The notes below the pieces were generated by a model. It was not told the origin of the DNA. It did not search any database and was given only the letters and a program-made list of their open reading frames with translations. From contig BAAHQB010000099.1 of assembly GCA_054601695.1 (NCBI GenBank), positions 372,001-436,000 of the forward strand: a stretch of 64,000 nucleotides of DNA, given 5' to 3'. Position numbers and translations under genes: made by a program. Of this stretch, positions 38,586-51,071 are shown one piece after another (positions within the stretch are counted from its first letter, which is position 1; each line of letters begins with the position of its first letter). Origin of the DNA: Amorphochlora amoebiformis. Lineage: Eukaryota > Cercozoa > Chlorarachniophyceae.

Positions 38586-38645
<60 letters not shown>

Positions 38646-38747
38646 TATATATATATGAATATATCTATGTTCAGTATACTATGAATGTAATACATGAGAT
38701 GCCCATCTTATTCGAGTTTTATTCGGTAAATAATATATACATGTATA

Positions 38748-38778
<31 letters not shown>

Positions 38779-38968
38779 GTATTTATATATATATATATAT
38801 ATATTTACTATAGTATACGTATTTAGGGAAAAAATATCGTACGTTTGGATCTCCCTCAGCTTAGATTTGTAATGGAACTTGATTTGGTAAATTGCAAATA
38901 AGAACTGCAAGAAGCTCCAGACAGACTGATGATATGCTATGTTTTATACACACCACACGAATTATGTA

Positions 38969-39025
<57 letters not shown>

Positions 39026-39042
39026 ACATGACAATATTCGTA

Positions 39043-39106
<64 letters not shown>

Positions 39107-39200
39107 ATATATATATATATATATATGTATATGTATATATATATATATTTACACATATGTACATATATGTATACACATATATATATATGTGTATATATAG
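37830..39200. repeat. AT microsatellite block with islands
   Basis: (AT)n and (ATAC)n, with (GT)n at 38335-38352, 38513-38532 and 38995-39022. Complex islands at 38003-38100, 38395-38460, 38665-38730 and 38815-38965. No gene is seen. Confidence 0.85.
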
Positions 39201-40320
39201 AAAAGTAAAATATTATGGAAAAAAGAATGAGTGAGAAAAAGAGAAGGAAAAGGGACGGAATGAAGAAGAGAAAATAAGGAATGAGCGAAATTCATTTGGA
39301 GACATACATAGAGAGATCTAAATACCTTTATAATATCGGAAATCAACCAAGAGGGATTGTAGGTATCACAGTCCATAACTTGCGCTTCTGATACATATAA
39401 AACACAGAGGAGGGTAGAAATCATTTCCAGCTATCCCAATTGCATCTCCAGTTCCAACCTTACTGTACCTCACATCGCATTCTAGTAGAATGAATAGCAA
39501 TCTAGCATATTTCCCGAATCCCGCCAATTTTCTGCCTCAGCCCCTCTTTTTGTTTCCTTCTTATTCGTTCTTCCTCTAATTTACTTTTATCTCTCAACTG
39601 GCCGAACCTTCTGCCCTTACGATGAAGACAAAGCTGTAATATCAACAATTCAGAATGCTGAACAGTGCCTCAACTTCGTTTTTGTCCCGAACTCGATAGG
39701 GAAGGCCCGTTGATTGATGCAACCTGGAGCAAATGGATTAATTTAGTAAATTTATCTATTATTATAGGTTCAAACGAAATTTTTGGAAAAAAAAAATGTC
39801 GGCAGAAATGCGCGGCATTCTGGTGCTTTGAGTGACTCGCAGGCGGTGGACTTGGGCCGATGGCAAGAACACGTTGAAGCACTCAAAATTAGACGAAATG
39901 GGAATTATGAGGAATGCGTCCCTCAAACTCGGGCTCAATGAGTTCCAGCTGGCAAGGCCACATCTGAACCCGAGAAAGGACATCTCGATGGATTACGTTC
40001 GTCTAGACCAGAAGCCTCCGCCTCAAGAGTACGCTTGCGACAAGCGGGGGGAGGAGAATTAAAAAAAAACAGCGAACCAAGCTGCAAGTCACAAAGCGAA
40101 GGTTGGAGATAAATGCCATGCATGCATTCTGACCCACGGCTGGTTGCGGAAACGCAAGGATGAGAACGATGAAACTTGGAGGACGAAGAGAAAGAAAAGT
40201 GAAGACAAAGGATAAGGATGAAGAATCACAAGATGTGGAGGAAATAAGGTCAAGTCTCGCAATAATAACAACGAGGCCAACGAAGGCGAGCGGTTGAAGA
40301 CTTCAACGCAATCTTCTTGG
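39201..40320. other. Largest unique island in the middle of the window; possible exon(s)
   Basis: About 1.1 kb almost free of microsatellite with GC near 45% in its second half. Two plus-strand frames overlap in 39790-40062. One has an internal ATG at about 39898 and reads MGIMRNASLKLGLNEF onwards to a stop at 40060-40062. The other runs from about 39790 to a stop near 39940. The minus strand also has a 70-codon frame at 39670-39882. None matches a family I know and none is long. 40100-40300 becomes A/G-rich. An exon is possible; non-coding unique DNA is equally so. Confidence 0.35.
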
Positions 40321-40331
40321 TTATCATATAC

Positions 40332-40362
<31 letters not shown>

Positions 40363-40374
40363 TAATTTCTATAT

Positions 40375-40406
<32 letters not shown>

Positions 40407-40432
40407 GTGTGTATCCTAGTAAATATACTATG

Positions 40433-40491
<59 letters not shown>

Positions 40492-40889
40492 TGAACATAT
40501 ATTTTTATAGTGATTTTCATGTCTGTGCTGACTGCTACATTGTTCGACACAGTTGAAAAAGCATTCATATTGTGATCATCTGTATAATTAGCTAGATTAG
40601 AGATTGCTTTTCATGTCGTGGTCATCTGTATAGCTAGCTAGATTAGGGATTTAGGATTACGGAATTACGTCCGAGTTAGAGCGGTTGGAACGTTTAGACT
40701 CTTGGTACGAGTGCTGGGGTGGGGTCGAGAGTGTAAATTTAGGCCCAATTACATTCTCCTGAGATTGAAAATTAGTTACTGGCATAGTATGTGTATATAA
40801 GGAACATATATACATATATAAATATATATACACACATCTATATATATATATATACAAATATATATATATATATATATATAAATATATAG

Positions 40890-40921
<32 letters not shown>

Positions 40922-41098
40922 CTATAATATATATGTATATACTATATATGTATATATTATATATATATATATAACATATATATATATATATATATATATA
41001 ACATATAAATATTATATATATATATACATATATATATAATATATATATACATATATAATATATATATAATATATATATATAAAAGCTAGTCATCTGGT
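40321..41098. repeat. AT blocks with unique island and ~45-bp duplication
   Basis: (AT)n at 40325-40497 and 40800-41090. Between them, GATCATCTGTATAATTAGCT and GGTCATCTGTATAGCTAGCT (about 40575 and 40620), each followed by AGATTAG and GGATT/AGATT, mark a tandem duplication. Confidence 0.8.
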
Positions 41099-41345
41099 GT
41101 TTCATGGAGGGTTTTGAGGGTGTTTGTGTGTTGTGTTTGTTGTATTACAGTTGATTACTCACAATGTTTTAGTGATGTTTGTGTCTGTGTTTGTTGTACT
41201 ACAGTTGATGATTCATCATGTTTTTGATGGCGTTTGTGTGTTGTGTTTGTTGTACTACAGTTGATCATTCAAGTTCATAATGTCTGAGGGTGTTTGTGTG
41301 TTGTGTTTGTTGTATTACAGTTGATTATTCCCCTTCATCATGTTA
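41099..41345. repeat. Four-copy GTTTGTTGTATTACAG repeat
   Basis: GTTGTGTTTGTTGTATTACA followed by GTTGAT recurs with the ACAG ending at 41150, 41204, 41260 and 41330, so the spacing is 54, 56 and 70 bp. Between copies CATCATGTTT- and TTCAT-type sequence varies. Each unit resembles a eukaryotic 3' splice site (T/G-rich run, then YACAG), though no adjacent exon is evident. Confidence 0.9.
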
Positions 41346-41383
41346 TGTTTCGGGAATGAATAAATTGGAGCACTAAGGTATGT

Positions 41384-41451
<68 letters not shown>

Positions 41452-41670
41452 TAGTATATATGTATATATATATATGTACATTTTTATATAGATCTAAAAT
41501 GTACATACATACATGTATCCATTCAAACATTATGTACAATCAAACCGTAATACGTAATACAAAGTAGTGAATGTATGCATTAAAGTGCATACTTGTGAAT
41601 AAATCACTTTAAATTATTCTCATACTCTAATGCATTTGGTCATGTGCACTCGTATACACATATATGCGTA

Positions 41671-41738
<68 letters not shown>

Positions 41739-41815
41739 AATATACATATACTTGTATACATACATACATATATATAATGATATATATATATATATATATA
41801 TATATTATTCTGCAG
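41346..41815. repeat. AT microsatellite with island
   Basis: (AT)n at 41388-41455 and 41680-41735; complex AT-rich sequence at 41480-41650. No gene is seen. Confidence 0.85.
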
Positions 41816-42840
41816 GCCTCCAGCTTCGAACTGTTTCGAGTTGTACCGGATGTACAACAAATTGCCATCAATCAAGAAACTATTTGAACACGGAACTTAA
41901 AAACGAGGTTGCAGATATCTACGCTAGAAATATCTAGATATATCAGAAATGGTAACCGTATTCTGGCTAGTCTCTAGAGTTTGATTCGAATTTTCGGATA
42001 ATTACCTAGATTACCTAGATTACATTAATTTGTTCAAACTAGCTAAACGTTCCAGAGTTTGATTCGAATTTTCGGATAATTACATTAATTTTCTTCGAAC
42101 TAGCTAAACATTCCATTTAGTTTAATTTCACTATAGTTGCAATGATTTTCGAAAAATCACCAAATTCCTTTTGGCTGTCTATATCTAGTATCTAGTATAT
42201 CCGTCTAACACTAACTAGGCTAACTCCAGTAACTTCTAGAACATGATCAATGATCACCTAAATCACTGACTCTCAAGTATATCTGATATAACTAAGCTAG
42301 TAAGTTCTAAGTTGAACTTCTAACCCACTAGATCTAGTTCTAGAGTATATCTACTAGATCTAGTATATATCTAGTATATACTAGTATACTAGATATATCT
42401 GTATATCTAGATATACTGATAAGATTCTATCTAGCTATCTGGGCTATGACTAGCTAGACTAGTATGATATGATCCTTGCGTCTTAACTTTGGTACTCTCA
42501 GGTGCTGCGAAATCACATATTATATATATTCTACATATTTCGACTTGAACCAATCTCAGTGGTAGTTCAGTAGCTGTACTTCGCCTGACCTAGCTTACGC
42601 CAGTGCTATAAATTACCGAAATTACGCCAGAGTGCTTCAAATATATGTCATCTGACTTCGTTCATTACCTAGATTACCAATCTCTAGAATCTGGGAGATG
42701 ACCGGTGTTCTTATATTTTATTCTCATGTTGCGTTCGAATATGGCGCTTACAGTTTGATGATTGAGAAAAACGCCTTGGACAGAAACTGAATTGTAGATT
42801 GTGAAAGTACATATGTGCGAAATCTTGGATGTATATATTA
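41816..42840. other. Unique DNA with duplication and CTAG-rich stretch
   Basis: 41975-42052 and 42053-42114 are tandem copies sharing GAGTTTGATTCGAATTTTCG and AACTAGCTAAAC; the first has two extra ATTACCTAG words. 42185-42480 is packed with CTAG (AGATCTAGTTCTAGAG, TATCTAGTATATACTAGTAT). 42500-42840 is complex with no supported gene. Confidence 0.75.
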
Positions 42841-42918
42841 ATGCATGTACATGTATTTTTATATGTTTATATATATATATATGTATATATATTACCTACA
42901 TACATATGCATTTACACG

Positions 42919-42950
<32 letters not shown>

Positions 42951-43186
42951 GCATATACATGCATATATACACACACACATATATATATATATAGACATAT
43001 ACATACACATATATAATATATACATATATATATATATATATACATACATTTATGTATATGTAAACATACATATATATATACATACATATTTATGTGTATA
43101 TGTATGCACATATTATTCTTATATGTATATATATACATATATATATACACATACATATGCACATGTATTAACTATGTATTATTCTT

Positions 43187-43230
<44 letters not shown>

Positions 43231-43375
43231 CATATGCACATATACACATATATACACATATATACATATATACATATATATATACATACATATATATATA
43301 TATATATATACATATAATATATATCGTTTCTTATGTATATACTATTTACACACATACTGTCATTTTTCCCCTCCC
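42841..43375. repeat. AT/AC microsatellite block
   Basis: (AT)n, (ATAC)n and a short (AC)n at 42969-42980. GCACATATTATTCTTA at 43106 and CTATGTATTATTCTTAACA at 43171 form a weak repeated island. Confidence 0.85.
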
Positions 43376-43444
43376 TTATCTGCACATTAAACATGTAGTT
43401 ATCTGCATATTAAACATTTAGTTATCTGCATATTAAATATCTAG
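43376..43444. repeat. 23-bp tandem repeat, three copies
   Basis: TTATCTGCATATTAAACATT plus TAG at 43376-43398, 43399-43421 and 43422-43444, with three or four substitutions among copies. Confidence 0.93.
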
Positions 43445-44045
43445 TTACATGTACAAAATCATACAAATACATCAAAATATTTATTCTACATATATATTAC
43501 TGTATTACACATACACGAAGATATATATATATATATACTGGTATAAGGGTATTAAGTATTTACCCGTATTTCACACGAGTGTACATATTTTACGTAACTA
43601 CATAAAAAAAGCATATATTCTATATCTGATTTCTTTTATTTTTTAATACATATAATGTATATATTGCTTATAATGTTAATATATACCCGCATTGATATGG
43701 TTTTTCGCCTGTATGGACCCTTATATGTGCCTTTAGGTTTCCAATTGCTTTAAATACCTAATATATATATATATATATATTGATATATATATATATATAT
43801 ATTCTCTAGGTAAGCACTTAGAATTCCAATGAGTTTAAATATGTGTATTATGTGTATATATAACAGGTAATGTATGTATATATATATATATGTATATGCA
43901 AGAAGAAATACATATATATATATATATATATATATTTATATTTATGCTTATACATATTGATATACATTTGCGAACATCCATCGGTATAGGGTATATAAAT
44001 ATGACTCATTTACAACATTGTGAATATGTATATATATAATATAAT

Positions 44046-44081
<36 letters not shown>

Positions 44082-44090
44082 AATATGTAA

Positions 44091-44138
<48 letters not shown>

Positions 44139-44175
44139 TTATTTATTACATACATACACACTATTAAACGGCTTT

Positions 44176-44214
<39 letters not shown>

Positions 44215-44316
44215 TATATATATGCACATGTACATGTATATAGTAAAACATACATAAACATATGCAATGTATATATAGACATATATATATATATTATATA
44301 TATATATTATATATAA

Positions 44317-44354
<38 letters not shown>

Positions 44355-44409
44355 CATCCTTCTTATGATTACCAATCTAGCTTTATTCGCATGAAAATAC
44401 CCAAAATAC
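43445..44409. other. AT-rich unique and microsatellite DNA
   Basis: 43445-43860 is AT-rich but mostly not simple repeat; 43861-44340 is (AT)n with islands. No gene is seen. Confidence 0.6.
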
Positions 44410-44683
44410 ATCCAAACCCTAACCATAACCATATTCCTAACCAAACCTAATCCTATCTCAAAATAAACCCCTAATCCTAATCTTAACCCATGCTGAACAA
44501 AAAGAGAGCTGGATATTAATTAATATATATATATATATATATATTATATCCTCTCTAATCCTAATATAACCCCTAATCATAATCTTAACTCTATCCCTAA
44601 CCCTAACTATAACTCTAATCCTAATATAACCCCTAATCCTAATCTTAACGCATGCTGAACAAAAAGAGAGCTGGATATTAATT

Positions 44684-44714
<31 letters not shown>

Positions 44715-44796
44715 TAAATATATCCTCTCTAATCCTAATATAACCTCTAATCCTAATCTTAACACGTGCTGAACAAAAAGAGAGCTGGATATTGAT

Positions 44797-44810
<14 letters not shown>
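44410..44810. repeat. Three-copy composite repeat with degenerate CCTAAT words
   Basis: CCTAATCCTAATCTTAAC followed by ATGCTGAACAAAAAGAGAGC and TGGATATTAATTAAT occurs at about 44468-44525, 44633-44688 and 44751-44803. Each is preceded by CTCTCTAATCCTAATATAAC except the first. The words look like decayed telomere hexamers. Island plus AT spacer form a period of 118-165 bp. The 165-codon minus frame is a translation of this repeat and of AT. Confidence 0.92.
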
Positions 44811-44843
<33 letters not shown>

Positions 44844-45064
44844 CACGAATATATACATATATATATATATATACATATAGATACATACATATATAAATAT
44901 ATATATATATGATGTATTCGGAGTATATACTTTCCCGCATAAGGGACACGTGCACTTCCTCTCATTCGAATCCACCGCGAGTATTGGTCGAGATATCCTA
45001 GTATATCATAGATTCATATGTACATATCTACATGTAGACATGCACTATGTGTTTAGATATGCAC

Positions 45065-45101
<37 letters not shown>

Positions 45102-45209
45102 CTATTTTTACATACTGTTGCTGTCTGAAAGATGTATTGTAAGTATTAGGCATGGTTTTAGCAACACAGTGGTACAACAGGCCAAACTTCGTTTGGATTG
45201 ATCATATAA
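44811..45209. other. AT microsatellite and unique DNA
   Basis: (AT)n at 44811-44915 and 45068-45101; complex DNA 44916-45067 and 45102-45209. No gene is seen. Confidence 0.6.
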
Positions 45210-45470
45210 CGTGACATGGGGAGTCGTCACGTCTTGTTACCCTGTAGTCTGAAAGATCTCCAGAAATCTCCGAGATCTAGAGAAATCTCCGGGGTAGACT
45301 ATCCAGGGGTCTGTAGAAATCTCTGGACACTCTAGAAATTTCCGGGAACTCTAGAAAATTTCCGGGAACTCTAGAAAATTTCCGGGAACTCTAGAAATCC
45401 CCAGGTTCCCGAAATCTCCGGGATCTCAAGAAACTCTAGAAATCTCCGGGATCTCTAGTGATCTTCTATT
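45210..45470. repeat. Tandem TCTAGAAATTTCCGGGAAC repeat
   Basis: It starts with an ACGTGAC...GTCACGT dyad (about 45210-45230), followed from 45250 by many variants of a ~20-bp unit around TCTAGAAAATTTCCGGGAAC; three successive units at 45332-45395 are near-identical. Similar words occur at 1084-1160. Confidence 0.9.
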
Positions 45471-45566
45471 GATATGTACCAATCGAGAAGCTTCTACCTG
45501 TTTGTACCGCAGGTTACAATATATATATATATATATATATATTATATTTATATGCAACATTATATA

Positions 45567-45602
<36 letters not shown>

Positions 45603-45840
45603 GTAATACAGAATCTCCTGAAAAACATAAGGGTGATTACCCTTACTATATGTATTGCATAATATATATATGTATATATATATATCTGTATTTCATATAT
45701 ATATATATATCTGTATTATATATATATATATATATTTACAGATATAAATATATAAATATATGCACATATTTATGTATATATGTATACGCAGTATATCTTA
45801 ATACATAAACACACAGTTGCACATGTATAAAAATATTATA

Positions 45841-45871
<31 letters not shown>

Positions 45872-46003
45872 GCTTTTTTATTCATATATATATACATATA
45901 CACACACTCATATATATATATATGTATATATATGTATATATATATATAAATGTATATATATATGTGTATATATGTACACATGCATATTATATATACATAA
46001 GAA

Positions 46004-46052
<49 letters not shown>

Positions 46053-46187
46053 TATATATACACACACAAACAGACACACACACACACACATATATACATG
46101 TATATATATATGTGTATATATATATATATATGTATATAGGTATGTATTATATATGTGTACATATGCATATATATTATACACACATAT

Positions 46188-46221
<34 letters not shown>

Positions 46222-46375
46222 GCATGTTTTTATCGAAGCATAAGAAGTCATGTATGTACATTTATAATATATGTATATACTATATATAATACGAATATAA
46301 ACGCTCATATATATAAATATATATATTTATATATATATATATATATATAATATATATATACATAAACACATATTT
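45471..46375. repeat. AT/AC microsatellite block
   Basis: (AT)n, (ATAC)n and (AC)n at 45570-45580 and 46075-46091. No gene is seen. Confidence 0.9.
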
Positions 46376-46608
46376 ACACATAGCTTTATTTATCATTTAT
46401 ATAAACAATATACATTCAGACGCAAAGGCCGAAAACCGAAAATGGAGAGAGAAAAAAAAAGAGAAAAAAAAAAGAAAAAAGGCAAAAAATTCGGACTTTG
46501 GCTGTTTAGTTGCATTCCCTCTGAAAACCGTAACTGTTGGATTTTCCCTCATGGGAGCATGAATGGGGTTCATAACCTTTGCTAAATATGGAACATATGA
46601 TGTGTTCA

Positions 46609-46656
<48 letters not shown>

Positions 46657-46736
46657 ACGAATGTGAATATGGAAGTTATAAATACATTATACATATGTAA
46701 ATGTACATGAACGTTATATATATATAATATATATGT

Positions 46737-46780
<44 letters not shown>

Positions 46781-46980
46781 TTAAATATTATGTACATATA
46801 TGTGTATACGTATTTTTAGATATTCATAGGTACGCATCGGGGGTACGTATTTGGTATTCACATTTTTATGTAATACATATTCACATTTTTATACAATACA
46901 TACGCATAATGTTATGGTACATGTATGTTGGATTGCATATCGACCATTTCATACCTACATATGTGTACAAACGTGTATGC

Positions 46981-47024
<44 letters not shown>

Positions 47025-47094
47025 GTATATGCACACACATATAATTAACAATATACATATAAATACACATAAGCTAATACATATGTAAGTAATA
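46376..47094. other. Unique island, AT tract and AT-rich unique DNA
   Basis: 46400-46605 is complex, with a purine-rich A/G patch at 46440-46490. (AT)n at 46611-46655 and 46741-46775. 46800-46980 is AT-rich unique with TTCACATTTTTATRYAATAC twice (46857 and 46880). Confidence 0.6.
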
Positions 47095-47134
47095 TTACCA
47101 ACACTTAGCGGATCCCTTGGCTCCCGTAGGACCC

Positions 47135-47509
47135 ATGGATTCCGTGTCACGAGAATCTGTGGGTCCTGTGGGTTCCGTGGGTCCCGTGGGCTCCGTAGAT
47201 CCCGCAAAGGATGGCCTGGGTTCCATGGCCGCGGCAGGTTGCGTAGATCCAGTGGGTTCCGAGAACTATCCCCAGGATCCCGTGGGTTCCGAAAACTGTA
47301 CCCTGGATCCCGTGGGTCCCGAGACATGTACCCTGGATCCCGAAGGTCCCGAGGTAGGCGCATTGGATCCCGAGGGTTCCAAGTATACACCTCCAAGTTC
47401 GATTGATCCACGGGGTTTTGAGGAATGTACTTTGGATTCCGTAAGCTCTGAAGAGATAGCTTTGAATTCATTGGATTCCGGGGATCCCGGGGATCCCATT
47501 GGTAGGTGA
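47135..47509 (+). CDS. Putative decapeptide-repeat ORF (DPVGSENCTL)
   Basis: Unrecognised. From the first ATG in the frame (47135) it encodes 124 residues; the frame is open a little further upstream without ATG. Residues about 36-95 are an imperfect decapeptide repeat around DPVGSENCTL (about six copies), flanked by PVGSVGPVGSV-type sequence and an acidic end (SGDPGDPIGR). The DNA is GC-rich and full of GGATCC, unlike its AT-rich surroundings. No signal peptide or membrane segment is visible. The opposite strand is also open for most of the length, so a non-coding GC-rich minisatellite is the main alternative. An exon of a repeat protein is possible. Confidence 0.35.
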   Translation: MDSVSRESVGPVGSVGPVGSVDPAKDGLGSMAAAGCVDPVGSENYPQDPVGSENCTLDPVGPETCTLDPEGPEVGALDPEGSKYTPPSSIDPRGFEECTLDSVSSEEIALNSLDSGDPGDPIGR

Positions 47510-47536
47510 CGGGAGGAAGAGGATAATTTAGTTTCG

Positions 47537-47632
47537 ATGGATTCCGTAGGGTCTGAAGAGGTTGTCCCGTATTCAATGGATTCCGGGGATCCCGGGGATC
47601 CCGGGAATCCCGGGAATCTTGTTGGTAGATGA
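47537..47632 (+). repeat. Duplicate of the ORF's 3' end
   Basis: This segment repeats about 47429-47509. It again encodes MDS-V-SEE, then MDSGDPGDPGNPGNLVGR and a stop, in a frame that opens at its own ATG. Sequence after both stops is also alike (GAGGGGG/GACGGGA, then GACGATTTGGTTTCGA / GATAATTTAGTTTCGA). The copies differ by an insertion of GGGAATCCC words and several substitutions. The period is about 107 bp. Confidence 0.85.
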
Positions 47633-47825
47633 GGGGGAGTTGGGGACGATTTGGTTTCGAGGAACTGTGAGAAGCGTCGTATGATTGTCCAGAGAGCTAT
47701 ATATATATATATATATCTATATATACATGTATATATTTATGTATTATATGTAATTGTATATATTATGTATATATATATATGTATATATGTATATATGTAT
47801 ATATATATATATACATATGCATATA

Positions 47826-47859
<34 letters not shown>

Positions 47860-47901
47860 GTATATTTATATAAATATGTATGATACATGTTATACAGATA
47901 A

Positions 47902-47935
<34 letters not shown>

Positions 47936-47956
47936 GTATATATGTATGTATGTATG

Positions 47957-48005
<49 letters not shown>

Positions 48006-48065
48006 ATATAGTCTATGTATGCTCATGTATGTGCATAAATAACAAAATATATTTATATACACACC

Positions 48066-48140
<75 letters not shown>

Positions 48141-48273
48141 CACACATACACATATACACATGTTTAGATTTACAGATATATATATATATATATATATATA
48201 TGTTTAGATTTACAGATATATATATATATATATGTAATATGTGTGTATGTGTATGTGTAGTATACACACACAC

Positions 48274-48324
<51 letters not shown>

Positions 48325-48514
48325 TTCATATATTACATACAAGTACATATATTGCACATAAAAAAGTAAATACACTTATAGGTTAATCCATATGTAAATA
48401 TACGTAGGTGTATATGTGTATACATATATACATACATGTACATATATATATATATATGTATATGTATGTGTATTTTTACGTAAAACATATATAGGTGTAT
48501 GCATTCGTATACAT

Positions 48515-48548
<34 letters not shown>

Positions 48549-48551
48549 TAG

Positions 48552-48602
<51 letters not shown>

Positions 48603-48627
48603 CATATACATATTTACATATACATAC

Positions 48628-48671
<44 letters not shown>

Positions 48672-48816
48672 CATGATATCTACACACACATATATATATA
48701 TATATATATAATATGTATATATATATATATATAGATATACATATGCATATATGTATATATTTATTATACACACACACACACACATATATATACATATATG
48801 TATGCATATATATATA

Positions 48817-48864
<48 letters not shown>

Positions 48865-49184
48865 GAGATATAACACATACACACACATGAATATGTATAT
48901 ATTATGAACAAGAAATATATATATATATACATATATATATATTATATATATACATATATATATATATATTCATATATATATTTATATATAATATATATCT
49001 ATAGATTTATAATATATAATATATATACATGTACATATATATATATATATATATAATATTTCTATATATATACCTATATATAAATTACTATACCTGGTCA
49101 ATAACCCTAGCGATGCTATTTGGTTGAACTAATAGTTTATATATTATATATATATATGTATATAAATATATATATGTAGATATG

Positions 49185-49231
<47 letters not shown>

Positions 49232-49237
49232 TACATA
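47633..49237. repeat. AT/AC microsatellite block
   Basis: After 65 bp of unique DNA, (AT)n with ATAC, ATGT and (AC)n patches. ATGTTTAGATTTACAGATAT occurs twice (about 48160 and 48200). A short unique island is at 49085-49140. ORFs of up to 236 codons are IYIYIY translations. Confidence 0.9.
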
Positions 49238-49395
49238 TGTGTTGATTGATTGAAATATATATCTTATAAATCTATTTAGTTATATTTAGTATGTATATAT
49301 CTATAAACATATATATATGTGTTGATTGATTGAAATATATATCTTATAAATCTATTTAGTTATATTTAGTATGTATATATCTATAATTATATTTC
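49238..49395. repeat. 78-bp tandem duplication
   Basis: GTGTTGATTGATTGAAATAT, then ATCTTATAAATCTATTTAG, then TTATATTTAGTATGTATATA, runs from 49240 and again from 49319 with no substitutions apparent over about 70 bases. Confidence 0.96.
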
Positions 49396-49490
49396 TATAT
49401 ATATATATATATATATAATATTTATATATACATTATGTATATATATATATATATATATATATGCCGTTATAAATATACAACGTATGTGAG

Positions 49491-49524
<34 letters not shown>

Positions 49525-49664
49525 TTACCCGTTATAAATATACAACGTATATGTGTAGATATAGGAAACAATATGCATATATACATACATACATATACAT
49601 TTATAAAAATATATGTGCATGTAAGTTTATACATATATATATATATATATATATGTGTATATAT

Positions 49665-49720
<56 letters not shown>

Positions 49721-49775
49721 GCATACGCATATATACACACATATATATAATATATATACACAACATTGGTATATA

Positions 49776-49874
<99 letters not shown>

Positions 49875-49916
49875 CATAAACACACATATATATTTTTATA
49901 TATATGTACGTGTACG

Positions 49917-49954
<38 letters not shown>

Positions 49955-50046
49955 TATATATATTCATCTGGATGTATATCTCCATAAATAACCGATTATA
50001 CACACACATGTATCTACACATATTACATATATATACATATATATAC

Positions 50047-50106
<60 letters not shown>

Positions 50107-50160
50107 CACATAGATATAAGCATATGTACTCATAGAAGGGAATAGAGGGAAAGACACATT
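49396..50160. repeat. AT/AC microsatellite block
   Basis: (AT)n. A short island CCGTTATAAATATACAACGT occurs at 49463 and 49529. (AC)n at 49666-49684. No gene is seen. Confidence 0.88.
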
Positions 50161-50165
50161 TATGA

Positions 50166-50530
50166 TTAGGGTTAACGTTAGGGTTACTATTAGGGTTAGG
50201 GTTACTATTAGGGTTAGGGTTACTATTAGGGTTAGGGTTAACGTTAGGGTTACTATTAGGGTTAGGGTTAACGTTAGGGTTACATATAGGGTTAGGGGTA
50301 ACGTTAGGGTTACTATTAGGGTTAGGGTTAATGTTAGGTTTACTATTAGCGTTAGGGTTAATGTTATGGTTACTATTAGGGTCAGGGTTAGGGTTAGGGT
50401 TACTGTTAGGGTTAAGGATAACGTTAAGGTTACTATTAGATTTAGGGTTAGCCTTAGGGTTTGGGTTAGGGTTAGGGTTAGGGTTAGGGTTAGGGTTACG
50501 GGTATCGACGGGCTTTGGGTTAGGGTTATG
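50166..50530. repeat. TTAGGG higher-order array with TTACTA/TTAACG variants
   Basis: The array is built from TTAGGG with two regularly placed variants, TTACTA and TTAACG, giving units of about 18-30 bp (for example GTTACTATTAGGGTTAGGG, with GTTAACGTTAGG added in longer units). From 50450 it returns to plain TTAGGG. The 178-codon frame (VTIRVRV) translates it. Confidence 0.93.
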
Positions 50531-50702
50531 TGGATATCCTTGAATATCTATATTGTATATGTACATATATATATATATATACATTCATATATATGTATAT
50601 ATATATGTATATATATATATATATGTATATATATATTATATATTCTTTCCTATGTAAGCAATGATATTTCGAATATTTACAAATGCAATAAATGTTAACC
50701 TC
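50531..50702. repeat. AT microsatellite and AT-rich spacer
   Basis: (AT)n with ATGT words to 50642, then about 60 bp of AT-rich unique DNA. Confidence 0.8.
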
Positions 50703-50880
50703 AATTTGTAATCTAATCATAATCAGCCTAACCCTAACCCTAACCCTAACCCTGACCCTAACCCTAACCCTAATCCTAACCCTAACTTCATGTTAAAACT
50801 CATTATTTGTTTACTATAAATATTAATACTTCCAATATTTACGCAGATCTGTAGCAAATATGTATATATGTAATATATAT
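50703..50880 (+). repeat. Telomere-associated dispersed repeat, copy 1
   Basis: Unique left flank (AATCTAATCATAATCAGCC), an array of about 11 CCCTAA units, then a unique right flank with AAAACTCATTATTTGTTTAC and GCAGATCTGTAGCAAATATG, ending in AT. The whole arrangement, both flanks included, recurs in reverse complement at 53257-53443. Confidence 0.93.

Positions 50881-51071
<191 letters not shown>

Noticed and set aside
45330-45395. Heat-shock-element array from GAA/TTC words
   Set aside because: Spacing of GAA and TTC blocks in TCTAGAAATTTCCGGGAAC does not follow the 5-bp alternation, and no gene follows.
47651-48361. Long [10 protein letters not shown] ORFs (this one 236 codons; many others, e.g. 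26764-27489, 48333-48932, 62638-63105)
   Set aside because: They are translations of (AT)n, (ATAC)n and (ATGT)n. Alternating TAT/ATA codons contain no stop, so length is meaningless.
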